From the NCBI GenBank assembly GCA_963837105.1, contig CAWIMG010000037.1, positions 112,479 to 176,478 on the forward strand: DNA of 64,000 nucleotides, given 5' to 3'. The DNA is from UBA9676 sp963837105. GTDB taxonomy: Bacteria; Actinomycetota; Actinomycetes; Streptosporangiales; Streptosporangiaceae. The notes beneath the pieces were generated by a model. That model had not been told where the DNA came from. It saw nothing but the letters and a program-made list of their open reading frames with translations, and searched no databases. This document shows positions 7,915 to 20,000 of this stretch, one piece after another. The position numbers and the translations under genes are program-made. How positions within the stretch are numbered: position 1 is the first letter of the stretch; every line of letters starts with the position of its first letter.

Positions 7915-8790
7915 TCAGCGACGGCCGGTCACCCCCAGCAGGGCGCGGGCCTGGGCGGGCGTCAGCGGCGGCCGCTGCGCCAGTTCCGCCAGCGCGGCCG
8001 CGCGCTCGACCAGTTCCGCGTTGCTGGTGACCGGGCGGCCACGGGCGAAGCTGGTGGTGTCTTCCATCCCGACCCGCAGATGGCCGCCGGCCGCCAGGGC
8101 GGCGAACATGACCGGCAGCGTCGTCCGGCCGATCCCGGTCGCCGACCAGCTTGCCCCGGACGGCAGCGCCGCGACCGCCTGGACCAGGGTGGCGGCGTCA
8201 CCTGGCATGCCGCCCGGGACTCCCATCACCAGGTCACAGTGAACGTGGCCGCCATGCGGGGCGCCGAGATCGGCCAGCAGCCGGTGCAGGGTGGCGATGT
8301 GGCCGAGGTCGAACAGCTCGAACTCCGGCACCACCCCGAGTTCCTGGGTGCGCGCATACAACTCGCGGATGAACGGCCAGGGATTGCTGAACACCTCGTC
8401 GCCGAAGTTGACCGTGCCACAGGTGAGAGAGCACGCGTCGGGCGCGGCGCCGAGGACCGCCAGCCTGTTCGCGAAACCGTCGCTGACAGCGCCACCGGTG
8501 GACAGCTGCACGATCAGGTCGGTGCCCTCGCGCAGCGCGGTGACCGTGTCGGTGAGCCGCGCCAGGTCCAGCGTCGGCTGTGCGTCGGCGTCCCGGATGT
8601 GCACGTGGATGACCGCCGCCCCGGCGGCCTGGCACTCCTTGGCCGTGGTCACCAGCTCATCCAGGGTTACCGGCAGGGCGGGCACGTCGGCCTTGCTGGA
8701 CTCGGCGCCGGTGGGTGCCACGGTAATGAGCGTCCCGTCCCGGGCGGTGACCGGTCGGGACGGGACGGTGCGGGCGGGCATGTTCGTCAT
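7915..8790 (-). CDS. BKACE-family beta-keto acid cleavage enzyme (DUF849)
   Basis: 291 residues. BKACE enzymes condense a beta-keto acid with acetyl-CoA and cleave it, as 3-keto-5-aminohexanoate cleavage enzyme does in lysine fermentation. Visible motifs are ITVAPTGAESSKAD at the start of the TIM barrel, the zinc-binding AAVIHVHIRDADAQP, VPEFELFDLGHI and GHLRVGMEDT near the end. Starts at ATG 8790. Flanked by a TIM-barrel isomerase-like gene upstream and the asparaginase downstream on the same strand, suggesting a small catabolic cluster. The keto-acid substrate cannot be assigned. Confidence 0.85.
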   Translation of the reverse strand: MTNMPARTVPSRPVTARDGTLITVAPTGAESSKADVPALPVTLDELVTTAKECQAAGAAVIHVHIRDADAQPTLDLARLTDTVTALREGTDLIVQLSTGGAVSDGFANRLAVLGAAPDACSLTCGTVNFGDEVFSNPWPFIRELYARTQELGVVPEFELFDLGHIATLHRLLADLGAPHGGHVHCDLVMGVPGGMPGDAATLVQAVAALPSGASWSATGIGRTTLPVMFAALAAGGHLRVGMEDTTSFARGRPVTSNAELVERAAALAELAQRPPLTPAQARALLGVTGRR

Positions 8791-8890
8791 GATCGGCAGA
8801 ATGCCTCCACCAGCGGCCCGACGTCCAGCGCCGCCGGCCCAGATTCCCGGGCACGAACCGGCCAGTGCAGATGGGCCGGTGTCCGGCCGG

Positions 8891-9868
8891 TCACACCGCC
8901 CCGAGTTGCTCGGCCTGGCCGGCCCAGCCCGACATGTGCTGACCGGGCAGGCCGGAGCCGGTGGCCTGCGGGTGGCGGGCGCCGCTGGCCTCCGCGGCCG
9001 GGCCATCCGGCCCGGCCGCCGGATGCGCCCCCGCGCCGGTGGCTGTGCTGGCCGCCGCGCCGGTGGCCGGGGCGGCACCAAGATGAGTGCGGGTGAAGTC
9101 CAGCGCCTCGGCCAGGTCGGCCAGCCTGGCCTCGCGGGTGGCCGCCCGGCGGGTGTTCACCTCCAGCACGACCACGCCCGGGTAGTCATCGGCGGCCAGT
9201 TTCGCCAGCAGCGGCGCACACGGCTGGGCGCCCCGGCCGGGCACCAGGTGCTCATCGCGGTTCGTGCCAGTGCCATCGGCCATGTGCACGTGCGTCAGCC
9301 GGTCACCCAGTTCCCCGGCCATCGCCAGCGCATCAGAACCGGACACGGCGGTGTGCGAGAGATCCAGGGTGACGTGCGGGAAGTCCATCAGGACCGGGTT
9401 CCAGTCCGGCGCGTACGGTGCCACCTCGGCCCCGCCGGCCCGGAGCGGGAACATGTTCTCCACCGCGAACACGACGTCGGTCTCCTCGCGCATCCGGGCC
9501 AGGCCGGTCCCGAAGTCACGGGCGTAGTCGCGCTGCCACCGGAACGGCGGGTGGACCACCACCACCCGGGCACCCAGCTTCTCGGCCATGTCCTTCGACC
9601 TGACCAGCTTTTGCCACGGCTCGCGCCCCCACACCCGCTGGGTGATGAGCAGGCAGGGTGCGTGGATCGCCAGCACGGGCACGCCGTGGTAGTCGGCAAG
9701 CCGCCGCAGCACGTCGACGTCCTGGCTCACCGCGTCGGCGGACACCATGATCTCGATCCCGTCATAGCCGAGGCGGGCGGCGGCCTCAAAGGCGTCCGGT
9801 GCCCGCTCCGGGAAGACCGAGGCGGTCGACAGCGCGACAGGGGGCCTGGTGGCCTTGGCGCGGCTCAA
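8891..9868 (-). CDS. Sugar phosphate isomerase/epimerase-like TIM-barrel protein (AP endonuclease 2 superfamily)
   Basis: 325 residues. The barrel begins with VALSTASVFPERAPDAFEAA and continues with GYDGIEIMV, VLAIHAPCL, VVVHPPFRW, FAVENMFPL, VTLDLSHTA, LTHVHMADG and GVVVLEVNT, the standard metal-binding strand order of this superfamily. The start is a TTG at 9868, chosen because GGAAGGAG lies about 5 bases upstream and no ATG or GTG fits. The last ~60 residues are Ala/Gly-rich and outside the fold. It is divergent from radA. Substrate unknown. Confidence 0.8.
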   Translation of the reverse strand: MSRAKATRPPVALSTASVFPERAPDAFEAAARLGYDGIEIMVSADAVSQDVDVLRRLADYHGVPVLAIHAPCLLITQRVWGREPWQKLVRSKDMAEKLGARVVVVHPPFRWQRDYARDFGTGLARMREETDVVFAVENMFPLRAGGAEVAPYAPDWNPVLMDFPHVTLDLSHTAVSGSDALAMAGELGDRLTHVHMADGTGTNRDEHLVPGRGAQPCAPLLAKLAADDYPGVVVLEVNTRRAATREARLADLAEALDFTRTHLGAAPATGAAASTATGAGAHPAAGPDGPAAEASGARHPQATGSGLPGQHMSGWAGQAEQLGAV

Positions 9869-10028
9869 CGTGACTCCTTCCCCCCAGTGGGCTGGGGTGG
9901 TTATGCCTGGCCAGCTTATGCGGCCCGGCCCACCGCACCATGCCGGACCGGGCAGGCAGGCCGTACCGGCCGGCCCGCGGCAGAGCACCCGGCCGGCCGG
10001 CTGCCACGGCATTGTCATACCCGCCCGC

Positions 10029-10034
10029 TACCGT
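10029..10034 (+). promoter_or_regulatory. -10 element TACCGT, leaderless promoter of radA
   Basis: TACCGT ends 7 bases before the radA ATG (10042), predicting transcription from the first base of the start codon. Confidence 0.6.
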
Positions 10035-10041
10035 GCGGAGC

Positions 10042-11451
10042 ATGGGGAAGTCCGCCACGTCAGCGGTGTTCCGGTGTGCCGAGTGCGGCTGGCGCACGAC
10101 GAAATGGTCGGGCCGCTGCGGCGGATGCCAGGCCTGGGGGACGGTCGAGGAGACGGCGGGCCCGGCCATGGCCCGCCCCCGGTTCGGCCAGCCGCTGGCG
10201 CTCGCACCAGCCGTCCCCGCCGTCCCCATCACCGAGGTGGACGCGGGCGCGGCCAGCGTCCGGCCGACCGGGCTGGACGAGCTGGACCGGGTGCTGGGCG
10301 GCGGGCTTGTCCCGGGCGCTGTGGTGCTGCTGGCGGGTGAGCCAGGGGTAGGCAAGTCCACGCTGCTGCTGGAGGCCGGGGCACTGGCGTCGGAGACGGG
10401 CACCGTGCTGTACGTGACCGGCGAGGAGTCGGCGGCGCAGGTGCGGCTGCGGGCAGACCGGATCGGGGCGGTCGGCTCCCGCCTCTTCCTGGCCGCAGAG
10501 ACAGAACTGGCCGCCGTGCTCGCCCATGTGGACGCGGTCCAGCCGCAGCTGCTCATCATTGACTCGGTGCAGACCATCACCGCGGCCGGGGTCGAGGGCA
10601 CCCCGGGCGGAGTCACCCAGATCCGTGAGGTCACCGCGGCCCTGATGGCCGTGGCCAAGCAGCGGTCACTGACCACGGTACTGGTGGGTCACGTCACCAA
10701 GGACGGCTCGATCGCCGGGCCACGCGCGCTGGAGCACCTGGTGGACGTGGTGCTGAACTTCGATGGCGACCGGCACGCCCAGCTGCGGATGGTGCGGGCA
10801 CTGAAGAACCGGTTCGGGCCGACTGACGAGGTCGGCTGCTTCGAGCTGGGCGAGTATGGGCTGATCGGGCTGCCGGATCCGAGCGGCCTGTTCGTCTCGC
10901 AGCGCTCCGCGCCGGTGCCGGGAACGTGCGTCACCGTGGCGCTGGAAGGCCGCCGGCCGCTGCTGGCCGAGGTGCAGACCCTGGTCGCCGCGACGACCCT
11001 GGACATCCCCCGGCGGGTTACCTCCGGCCTTGACTCCGCCCGGGTGGGCATGGTGATGGCGGTCCTGCAGCGCCGCGCCGAGGTCCTGATCGGCAAGCAG
11101 GACGTCTATGCGGCGACGGTCGGCGGGGTCCGGCTGACCGAGCCGTCGGTCGACCTGGCCATCGCGCTGGCCATGGCCAGCGCGGCCGCCAACCTGAGCA
11201 TTTCCGGCTCGGTGGTGGCCATCGGGGAGGTCGGGCTGGCCGGGGAAGTGCGGCGGGTGGCCGGGGTGGCCCGCCGGCTGGCGGAAGCGGAGCGGATGGG
11301 TTTCCGCCGGGCGATCGTGCCGGCCGGCTCATCCGGCCTGCCCGCCGTGGATGGACCGCGGGACGACCGGCCGGCCAGCCAGGGCACGCTCATCGAGATC
11401 AAAGAGGCGGCGGATGTGCAGACCGCGATCGCGGCCGCCCTGACCAGCTGA
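10042..11451 (+). CDS. radA: DNA repair protein RadA
   Basis: 469 residues, full length. RadA is a hexameric DnaB-like helicase that drives branch migration during recombination. The zinc finger is at residues ~12-31 (CAEC and CGGC pairs). Walker A is GEPGVGKSTLL near residue 100, Walker B is LLIIDSVQT, and the RadA-specific KNRFG is present (ALKNRFGPTDEVG). The C-terminal Lon-like domain follows, with VGGVRLTEPSVDL. In many actinobacteria disA follows radA; here the next gene is mutY, 142 bases on. The ATG is fixed by the conserved MGKSATSAVFRC opening and the -10 upstream. Confidence 0.96.
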   Translation: MGKSATSAVFRCAECGWRTTKWSGRCGGCQAWGTVEETAGPAMARPRFGQPLALAPAVPAVPITEVDAGAASVRPTGLDELDRVLGGGLVPGAVVLLAGEPGVGKSTLLLEAGALASETGTVLYVTGEESAAQVRLRADRIGAVGSRLFLAAETELAAVLAHVDAVQPQLLIIDSVQTITAAGVEGTPGGVTQIREVTAALMAVAKQRSLTTVLVGHVTKDGSIAGPRALEHLVDVVLNFDGDRHAQLRMVRALKNRFGPTDEVGCFELGEYGLIGLPDPSGLFVSQRSAPVPGTCVTVALEGRRPLLAEVQTLVAATTLDIPRRVTSGLDSARVGMVMAVLQRRAEVLIGKQDVYAATVGGVRLTEPSVDLAIALAMASAAANLSISGSVVAIGEVGLAGEVRRVAGVARRLAEAERMGFRRAIVPAGSSGLPAVDGPRDDRPASQGTLIEIKEAADVQTAIAAALTS

Positions 11452-11593
11452 CCTCGGCGTAGGTCCGGACCGGGCGAGCGGAACCCTGCCGCCGCGCCCA
11501 CACTGGCAGAGATCGCGCGCCGGCACCTCGCCCGCCGGGCCTGCACCGGCACCCAGCCGCCGCTCGCACACGATGTGGGATGATCCGGACGTC

Positions 11594-12527
11594 ATGGCAA
11601 CGGCGGATCCCGGTCAGGTAGCGGCGATCCTGGACTGGTATGCGGGGCACGCCCGTGACCTGCCGTGGCGGCGGGCCACGGCCACCCCGTGGGGGGTGCT
11701 GGTCAGTGAGGTCATGCTGCAGCAGACACCGGTGGCACGGGTCCTGCCCGCCTACCAGGCCTGGCTGGCCCGGTGGCCAGACCCGCCAGCGCTGGCCGCG
11801 GCCACACCGGCCGACGCGGTCCGGCAGTGGGACCGGCTTGGCTACCCCCGCCGCGCGATCCGGCTGCACGCGGCCGCGCAAGTGATCAGCGACCAGCACG
11901 GTGGGCAGGTTCCCAGCTCCATCGAAGCCCTGGGCCAGCTGCCCGGTATCGGCTCGTACACCGCGGCCGCGGTGGCCAGTTTCGCGTTCGGCCAGCGGCA
12001 TCCCGTGCTGGATACCAATGTCCGCCGGGTGCTCGCCCGGCTCCGGGCAGGCCAGCAGTGGCCCGCCCGGAGCACCACGGCGGCCGAAGTGGCGCTGGCG
12101 CTGTCGCTGCTGCCGGACCGGCCGGAGCTGGCGGCCCGGTGGTCGGTCGCCGTGATGGAACTGGGCGCCCTGGTGTGCTCCGCCGCCCGGCCGCGCTGCG
12201 GCAGCTGCCCGGTGGCGGGAAGCTGCGCATGGCGGCTGGCGGGCAGCCCGGCCAGCCCGGACCGCCGGGCCGGGCAGCCCTACCAGGGCACCGACCGGCA
12301 GTGCCGCGGGCGGCTGCTGGCCGTGCTGCGGGACGCGGACGGGCCGGTGTCCCAGGGCCCAGCTCGACGCCGCCTGGCCCGACCCGGGGCAGCGTGCCCG
12401 CGCGCTGGCCAGTCTGATCGCCGACGGCCTGGCCACCGAACGGCCCGGCGGCTACGCCCTGCCGGGGTCCGCGGGGTTACCTGGCGCCGTTCACGGCCAG
12501 CGGCTTCGGCTAAGCCGGTCGCGGTGA
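11594..12527 (+). pseudogene. mutY: A/G-specific adenine glycosylase MutY, frameshifted before its C-terminal domain
   Basis: MutY removes adenine mispaired with 8-oxoguanine. The catalytic part reads normally: DLPWRR, VSEVMLQQTPVARVLPAYQA, the helix-hairpin-helix LGQLPGIGSYTAAAVASF, catalytic Asp in VLDTNVRRV, and the iron-sulfur cysteines CSAARPRCGSCPVAGSC. Near 12355 the frame shifts by one: a run of three G where two would give SQAQLDAAWPDPGQRARALA. Frame +1 then continues the expected C-terminal domain (ASLIADGLATERPGGYALPG) to a TGA at 12525-12527. Read without the shift the tail is unrelated. The start at 11594 (MATADPGQ) is preferred; an ATG at 11573 is possible. Real mutation and sequencing error cannot be separated here; catalytic residues are intact. 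Confidence 0.8.
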
Positions 12528-12583
12528 CCGGCCGCTGCGGGCGGCTGTGGCAGCCAGGCGGCTGGCCCGGCGGCAGAGGGCGT

Positions 12584-12840
12584 CTACGCCACCTGGCCGG
12601 GGAAGGCGCGGGTGACGGCGGCGGTACGGCTGGAGACGCCCAGCTTTTCGTAGATGTTCTCCAGGTGGGTGCGCACGGTTCCCTCGGAGATACCGAGCGG
12701 TGGGCGATCTGGCTGTTGGTGTGCCCGGCGGCCAGCAGCCGCAGCAGCTCGTTCTGCCGGGGAGTGAGCCGCGGGACCGGGTGGCGGCGCCGCTCGGCGT
12801 CCAGGTAGGCCTGGGGCCCGCTGGCCGTTCCCGCTGCGGC
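12584..12840 (-). pseudogene. Remnant of a LuxR-type regulator: C-terminal HTH only, frameshifted
   Basis: On the minus strand one frame reads LTPRQNELLRLLAAGHTNSQ then IAHR, and the next frame continues LGISEGTVRTHLENIYEKLG then VSSRTAAVTRA to a stop at 12584. Joined, they give a textbook GerE/LuxR DNA-binding domain; one base is missing near 12700. Upstream, only ~15 residues (AYLDAERRRHPVPR) resemble such proteins before the sequence runs into the clpC terminator, so receiver or sensor domains are gone. It lies between mutY and clpC, convergent with mutY. Confidence 0.72.
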
Positions 12841-12936
12841 GCCGCAGCCGGGGACGGCCAGCACCGTCCCAGCCACAGAGCCAGCCCGGCGGGAGATCAG
12901 CCGGTGGCATGCAGCCGGGAACGGCCCAGAAAGGCC

Positions 12937-12967
12937 GGTGACCCGGGCCCACCGGGCCCGGGTCACC
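12937..12967 (-). terminator. Strong hairpin terminator of clpC
   Basis: GGTGACCCGGGCCC at 12937-12950, a three-base loop, and its exact complement GGGCCCGGGTCACC at 12954-12967 form a 14-bp perfect stem 17 bases downstream of the clpC stop. There is no U-run, as is common for actinobacterial terminators. Confidence 0.75.
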
Positions 12968-12983
12968 AATCACGTCCTCCCGC

Positions 12984-15503
<2,520 letters not shown>

Positions 15504-16134
15504 CTCGTTGCTCCCTCACGCAAGCGGCCGGGGAGGCCTGATGTCCGGCCCCGTCCTTCCGCATGGTAGCCCGCTTGCCGGATGACGCCCGCGCACGATG
15601 TGACGCGTATGACAATTCGTTCCCCGGCGAGGGGGCCTTCATCCCATCCAACCCCGTCTGACCGGGCAGGTGTTCCCCGCTACGCCGCGGGCGAACGCCC
15701 GGCCGGATGTTCACTGCCAGCAGAATGCGGTGGCCAGCCCGGCAGACAGGGCTCGGGTGACACCCGAATCTGTCAATCTGGCGCGCGGCCGGCAGCGGAG
15801 AAACTCGTCATGGCAAGCCCAGCCAGGAAAGCGGGAAGGCGGGGCGGTGAAACAGGCCAGGCTGGCCGGGCCGCCCAGGCACCATGTCCGCCCGGATCAG
15901 GTTGCGCGCATATTCTGAATGCGGCCTGACCACAGGCTGGGCACAAGCCGAAGAAAACCGGCGCGCCTGCTCCGATCACTGGCAGGCCGCGCGCTGACAG
16001 CGCACCGCCGGCGAATCCCGGGCCAGGGCGGAATTCCAGGCCACGGGCTGACGACGTCCTGGCGAAAGCGGGCCCTGCGCCCCAGTGCTCGGTCCCGGCC
16101 CACTGCCGGGCCGGGTGCTGGTGACGGCTGGGCG
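15504..16134. other. 631-base intergenic region between clpC and lsr2
   Basis: No protein-coding frame here has family-like sequence or a convincing start, and I see no RNA gene. The first ~100 bases must hold the clpC promoter; TTGTCA on the minus strand (around 15610-15615) could be a -35 but I find no well-spaced -10. The rest would lie downstream of lsr2. I could not confirm a ClgR box. Confidence 0.5.
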
Positions 16135-16476
16135 CTAGTGAGAGGAGTCGTACTCGGCGACGATCGCCGCCGGAATCCGGCCGCGCTCGCTGACCTTGTG
16201 GCCCTGCTGCTTCGCCCAGGCCCTGATTTCAGAGCTGCGCTCACGGCCTGGCCCGCTGCGGGTCCGGCGGCGGCGGCCGCTGGCGGCCGTCCCGGTGGCG
16301 CGGCGGGCGTACTCGGTGTACTGCCCGAACTTCTCGCGGAGTTCCTTAGCGTGTGCCGCGCACACGTCGATCTCATAGGCGGTCCCGTCAAAGGCGAACG
16401 AAACAGTCTCCGTCCCCTCGACCTCGCCGTCATGTGGAAGGTCACACACGACCGTCACCACTGTCTTCTGAGCCAT
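16135..16476 (-). CDS. lsr2: Lsr2, H-NS-like nucleoid-associated protein
   Basis: 113 residues. Lsr2 bridges DNA and silences AT-rich, often acquired genes. The N-terminal dimerisation domain opens with MAQKTVVTVVCDLPHDGEVE and continues FAFDGTAYEIDVCAAHAKEL; a basic linker follows (SGRRRRTRSGPG); the C-terminal DNA-binding domain has the minor-groove hook within EIRAWAKQQGHKVSERGRIP. GGAAGG sits ~10 bases before the ATG. A good sigma-70-type promoter is visible upstream in an AT-rich patch, consistent with the autoregulation known for the family. Confidence 0.97.
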   Translation of the reverse strand: MAQKTVVTVVCDLPHDGEVEGTETVSFAFDGTAYEIDVCAAHAKELREKFGQYTEYARRATGTAASGRRRRTRSGPGRERSSEIRAWAKQQGHKVSERGRIPAAIVAEYDSSH

Positions 16477-16522
16477 GGTGGGAACCAGCCCTTCCGCTGG
16501 AGCATCTATTTATTGGGTGCTT

Positions 16523-16551
16523 AAGATATACCAGGTCTGTTGTGTTGACAA
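16523..16551 (-). promoter_or_regulatory. lsr2 promoter (TTGTCA / 17 bp / TATCTT)
   Basis: On the minus strand TTGTCA (16546-16551) and TATCTT (16523-16528) are separated by exactly 17 bases, with the lsr2 ATG about 46 bases further on. The local sequence is unusually AT-rich for this window, which would suit Lsr2 binding to its own promoter. Confidence 0.65.
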
Positions 16552-16705
16552 TTCAAGTCACGGAAGATTGCCTGAGAGTTCTCTGAGCGCTAGTCAGTGG
16601 ACAGCATGATAACCCTGGTAACGCTCCGTAATCAGCAGCCAGGGCGTCAGGAATCAGAAGGAAGTCCCATCCTCCGGGAACGAAGGATAGTTAGGCACAA
16701 CCGAA

Positions 16706-16912
16706 CTAGGGAGTGCCATCATCAACTGTTGGCGCCGCTTCTGTATCAGAAGATCCGGAATTCTTGGCATCATCTTGAATATCCGTCTGGCCATCGTGCT
16801 GCGCTGGCTGATGCCGTGATCCCAGCTGCCTCCTGAGGAACAGCACCACCCCAATCAGGAAGGCGACGCAGACAACCAGTGGCGGAGTCAGCGCGGCAAG
16901 ATCCTGGAGCAT
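16706..16912 (-). CDS. Small single-pass membrane protein
   Basis: 68 residues from ATG 16912: MLQDLAALTPPLVVCVAFLI then GVVLFLRRQLG, i.e. one N-terminal membrane helix followed by a polar, acidic tail (DIQDDAKNSGSSDTEA). I recall similar short proteins (LAALTPPLVV then FLRRxM) next to the PHP-UvrD gene in related actinomycetes, which supports it being real. GGAAGG precedes the ATG by about 8 bases. Function unknown. Confidence 0.6.
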   Translation of the reverse strand: MLQDLAALTPPLVVCVAFLIGVVLFLRRQLGSRHQPAQHDGQTDIQDDAKNSGSSDTEAAPTVDDGTP

Positions 16913-17069
16913 CCGCCGCCTCCTTCCCCGGCTGGTGCTCAGCGCACTCCTCACTGGCATTGTGTCTCACCGCCGGCGGTGGCCGCGCCCAGCCCGCGCT
17001 GTGGCATGGCACGCCTGCCGCCGGAACCTGCGCTCCGGCCAGCCCGCCACATGACAGGATCGGGGCGCC

Positions 17070-20000
17070 ATGTTCCACGCCGACCTCCACGTCCACTCCC
17101 GCTATTCGCGCGCGTGCAGCAAGAACTGTGATCCCGCGGCGCTGGCCTGGTGGGCCGTGCGCAAGGGGGTCACCGTGATCGGCACCGGCGACTTCACCCA
17201 TCCGGCCTGGGCGGCCGAACTGGCCGGATCGCTGGAGCCGGCCGAGCCAGGGCTGTTCCGGTTGCGGCCCGGGCTGCAGGCGGAGCTGGCACGGACATCC
17301 CCGGGCAGCTGCGATCCCCAGGTGCGTTTCCTGCTCTCGGCCGAGATCTCCACCATTTACCGGCGGGACGGCATGACCAGGAAGGTTCACCACCTGCTGT
17401 ATGCCCCCACGTTCGAGGCCGCCAGCCAGATCAGCGCGAGCCTGGCCAAGATAGGAAACCTGGCATCGGACGGCCGCCCCATCCTTGGCCTGGACTCCCG
17501 GCACCTGCTGGAGATAACGCTGTCCGCTGGCCCGGGGTGTTACCTGGTGCCTGCCCACATCTGGACGCCATGGTTCGCAGTTCTCGGATCCAAATCGGGA
17601 TTCGACTCGATCTCCGCCTGCTACCGCGATCTCGCGGAACACGTCTTCGCAGTGGAGACCGGGCTGTCGTCAGACCCGCCCATGAACTGGATGTGCTCGG
17701 CGCTTGACGGCTACCGGCTGGTGAGCAACTCCGACGCTCATTCGCCGCCGATGATCGGCCGGGAGGCGACCACATTCGGCACCGAACTGGATTACTTCGC
17801 GATGGCGGCGGCGCTGCGCACTGGCATCGGCCTGGCGGGTACCGTCAACTTCCACCCCGAGGGTGGCCGGTATCACCTGGATGGGCACCGGAAATGCGGA
17901 ATCCGGTTCGAGCCCGCGCAGTCCAGCGCGCATGGCGGCATCTGCCCGGTCTGCGGCAAGCCGCTCACCATTGGGGTGCTGCACCGCGTATCCGAATTGG
18001 CTGACCGCCCGCCTGGTTACCAGCCGGCCGGGGCAGCACCGGCCGGCCATCTGGTCTCGCTGCCCGAGGTCGTCAGCGAGATCCAGGGCAGCGGGCCGCA
18101 CAGCAAGAAGGTCACCGCCGAGGTGGACCGGCTGGTCGCGGCGCTGGGACCGGAACTGCACATCCTGCTGGCGGCCGACCCGGCGGATATCAGCCGGGCT
18201 GGCGGCAGCCTGCTCGGCGAGGCGGTCATGCGGCTGCGCCGCGGCGAGGTGACCAGGGAAGCGGGCTACGACGGGGAGTACGGGGTCATCCGGCTGCTGC
18301 GCCCGGGGGAACTGGCCGGCTCGGCTGCCCTGTTCGATCTGCCCGCAACAGTTCCGGCCGCGGCGCACGGGCACCGGCCCGGGCCGGTGGCAGCGGACAG
18401 CACCCCGGCCGGTCCCGGTGCCCCCGGTCCCCGCGCCACGGCATCGCCGGTGACGGCAGTGCCCGCTGCGGATGAGCTGGAACCTCGCCGGGCGGGGCTG
18501 GCCGGGCCGGGGCCGGCCGGCGTTGCGCAGATGGCAGGCAGGCCGGTGCTGGCCAGTCTCGATCCCGAGCAGCGGGCAGCGGCGGAGGCGGCCGGGCCGC
18601 TGATGATCATCGCCGGGCCGGGCACCGGCAAGACGCGCACGCTCACGCACCGGATCGCGGCCGCGGTCACCGGCGGGTTGCCGCCCGCGGCCTGCCTGGC
18701 GCTGACCTTCACCCGCCGGGCGGCGCAGGAGATGCGCGAGCGGCTGGCCGCACTGATCCCGCGGGAGGCGGGCCAGCTGACCGTCACCACTTTCCACGGG
18801 CTCGGCCTGCTCATCCTGCGCGAGCACGCCGCCCTGGCCGGGCTGGCAGCTGACTTCGCCGTGGCCGACGACCGGGTGCGGCTGGCGGTGGCGGCCGAAC
18901 TCACCGGCTCGGACCGGGCGGCCCGGCGGCTGCTCGCCACAGCCGCGGCGGGCCCGGAGCCGCACGCGGAATTCGCCCGGGCACTGGCCGAGCGCGGCCT
19001 GGTCGATCTCGATGGCCTGGTGGAATTGCCGCTGGCCCTGCTGCGCGATCACCCGGCCGTGGCCGCCTCGCTAGCCGCCCGCTGGCCGCGGATCAGCGTG
19101 GACGAGTACCAGGACATCGACGCGAGCCAGTACGGGCTGCTCCGGCTGCTGGCCGGGGACGGCAGCGGGCTGACCGTCATCGGCGACCCCGACCAGGCGA
19201 TCTACCGGTTCCGGGGTGCGGACGTGGGCTTCTTCCTGCGTTTCGCCGCCGACTACCCAGCGGCGGTGACGGTCCAGCTGACCCGGAATTACCGGTCGGA
19301 CCCGGCTATCGTGGCGGGCGCCCTGCAGGCCATCGCGCCCGCCACCCTCGTGCCCGGCCGTCATCTGGTGGCCAGCAGGCCACCGGTGCCCGCCCGGGCC
19401 GGTGCCCCGGCAGCCGGGATCACCTTCCAGGAGTGCCCGAGCGAGCAGGCCGAGGCGGCCTGGATCGCGGGCACCATCGACCGGCTGCTGGGCGGTTCGT
19501 CGTTCCACTCGCTGGACACCGGGCGGGCCGACGGCTATGGGGCAGCCGGCCTTGGGCTGGCTGACATTGCCGTCCTGTACCGGACCGACGCCCAGGCCGG
19601 CCCGATCGGCCAGGCACTGACCCGGGCCGGGTTCGGATTCCAGAAGCGCACACACGACCTGCTGCTGCGCCGGACGGCGGTGCCGGAGATCGTGCGGGAG
19701 ATGCGGCTCGCCGACCCGGCTACGGCCGGCCGCGCGGGTGCCGTGGAGGCCGGCTCGGTGGCGGCCGGCGCCGCTGACATCCGCGAGGTGGGAACGGTAG
19801 CGGCCCGGCTGGCCGCGGCGGCGCGCCGCCTGTCCGGCCGCGCACCGGCCGGGGCGGGCGGGCCGCGGGCGGTGGACGTGCTGGCCGGGGCCGAGGTGCT
19901 GGCACCGCTGGCCCGCCGGTGCGGCGACGACCTGGAGCGATTCTTCACCGAGATCGCGCTGGGGGCCGAGGTCGATGCACTCGACCCGCGGGCCGACGTG

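Noticed and set aside
8291..10351. Open frame of 686 codons antisense to the BKACE and TIM-barrel genes, running into radA
   Set aside because: No family resemblance; overlaps three clear genes. Long stop-free antisense frames are expected at this GC content.
15582..15929. Possible small gene in the clpC-lsr2 gap
   Set aside because: Composition is low-complexity Arg/Pro/Ala, no ribosome-binding site and no family resemblance.
16597..16836. 79-codon plus-strand frame upstream of the PHP-UvrD gene
   Set aside because: Overlaps the better-supported small membrane protein on the minus strand and has no recognisable feature.
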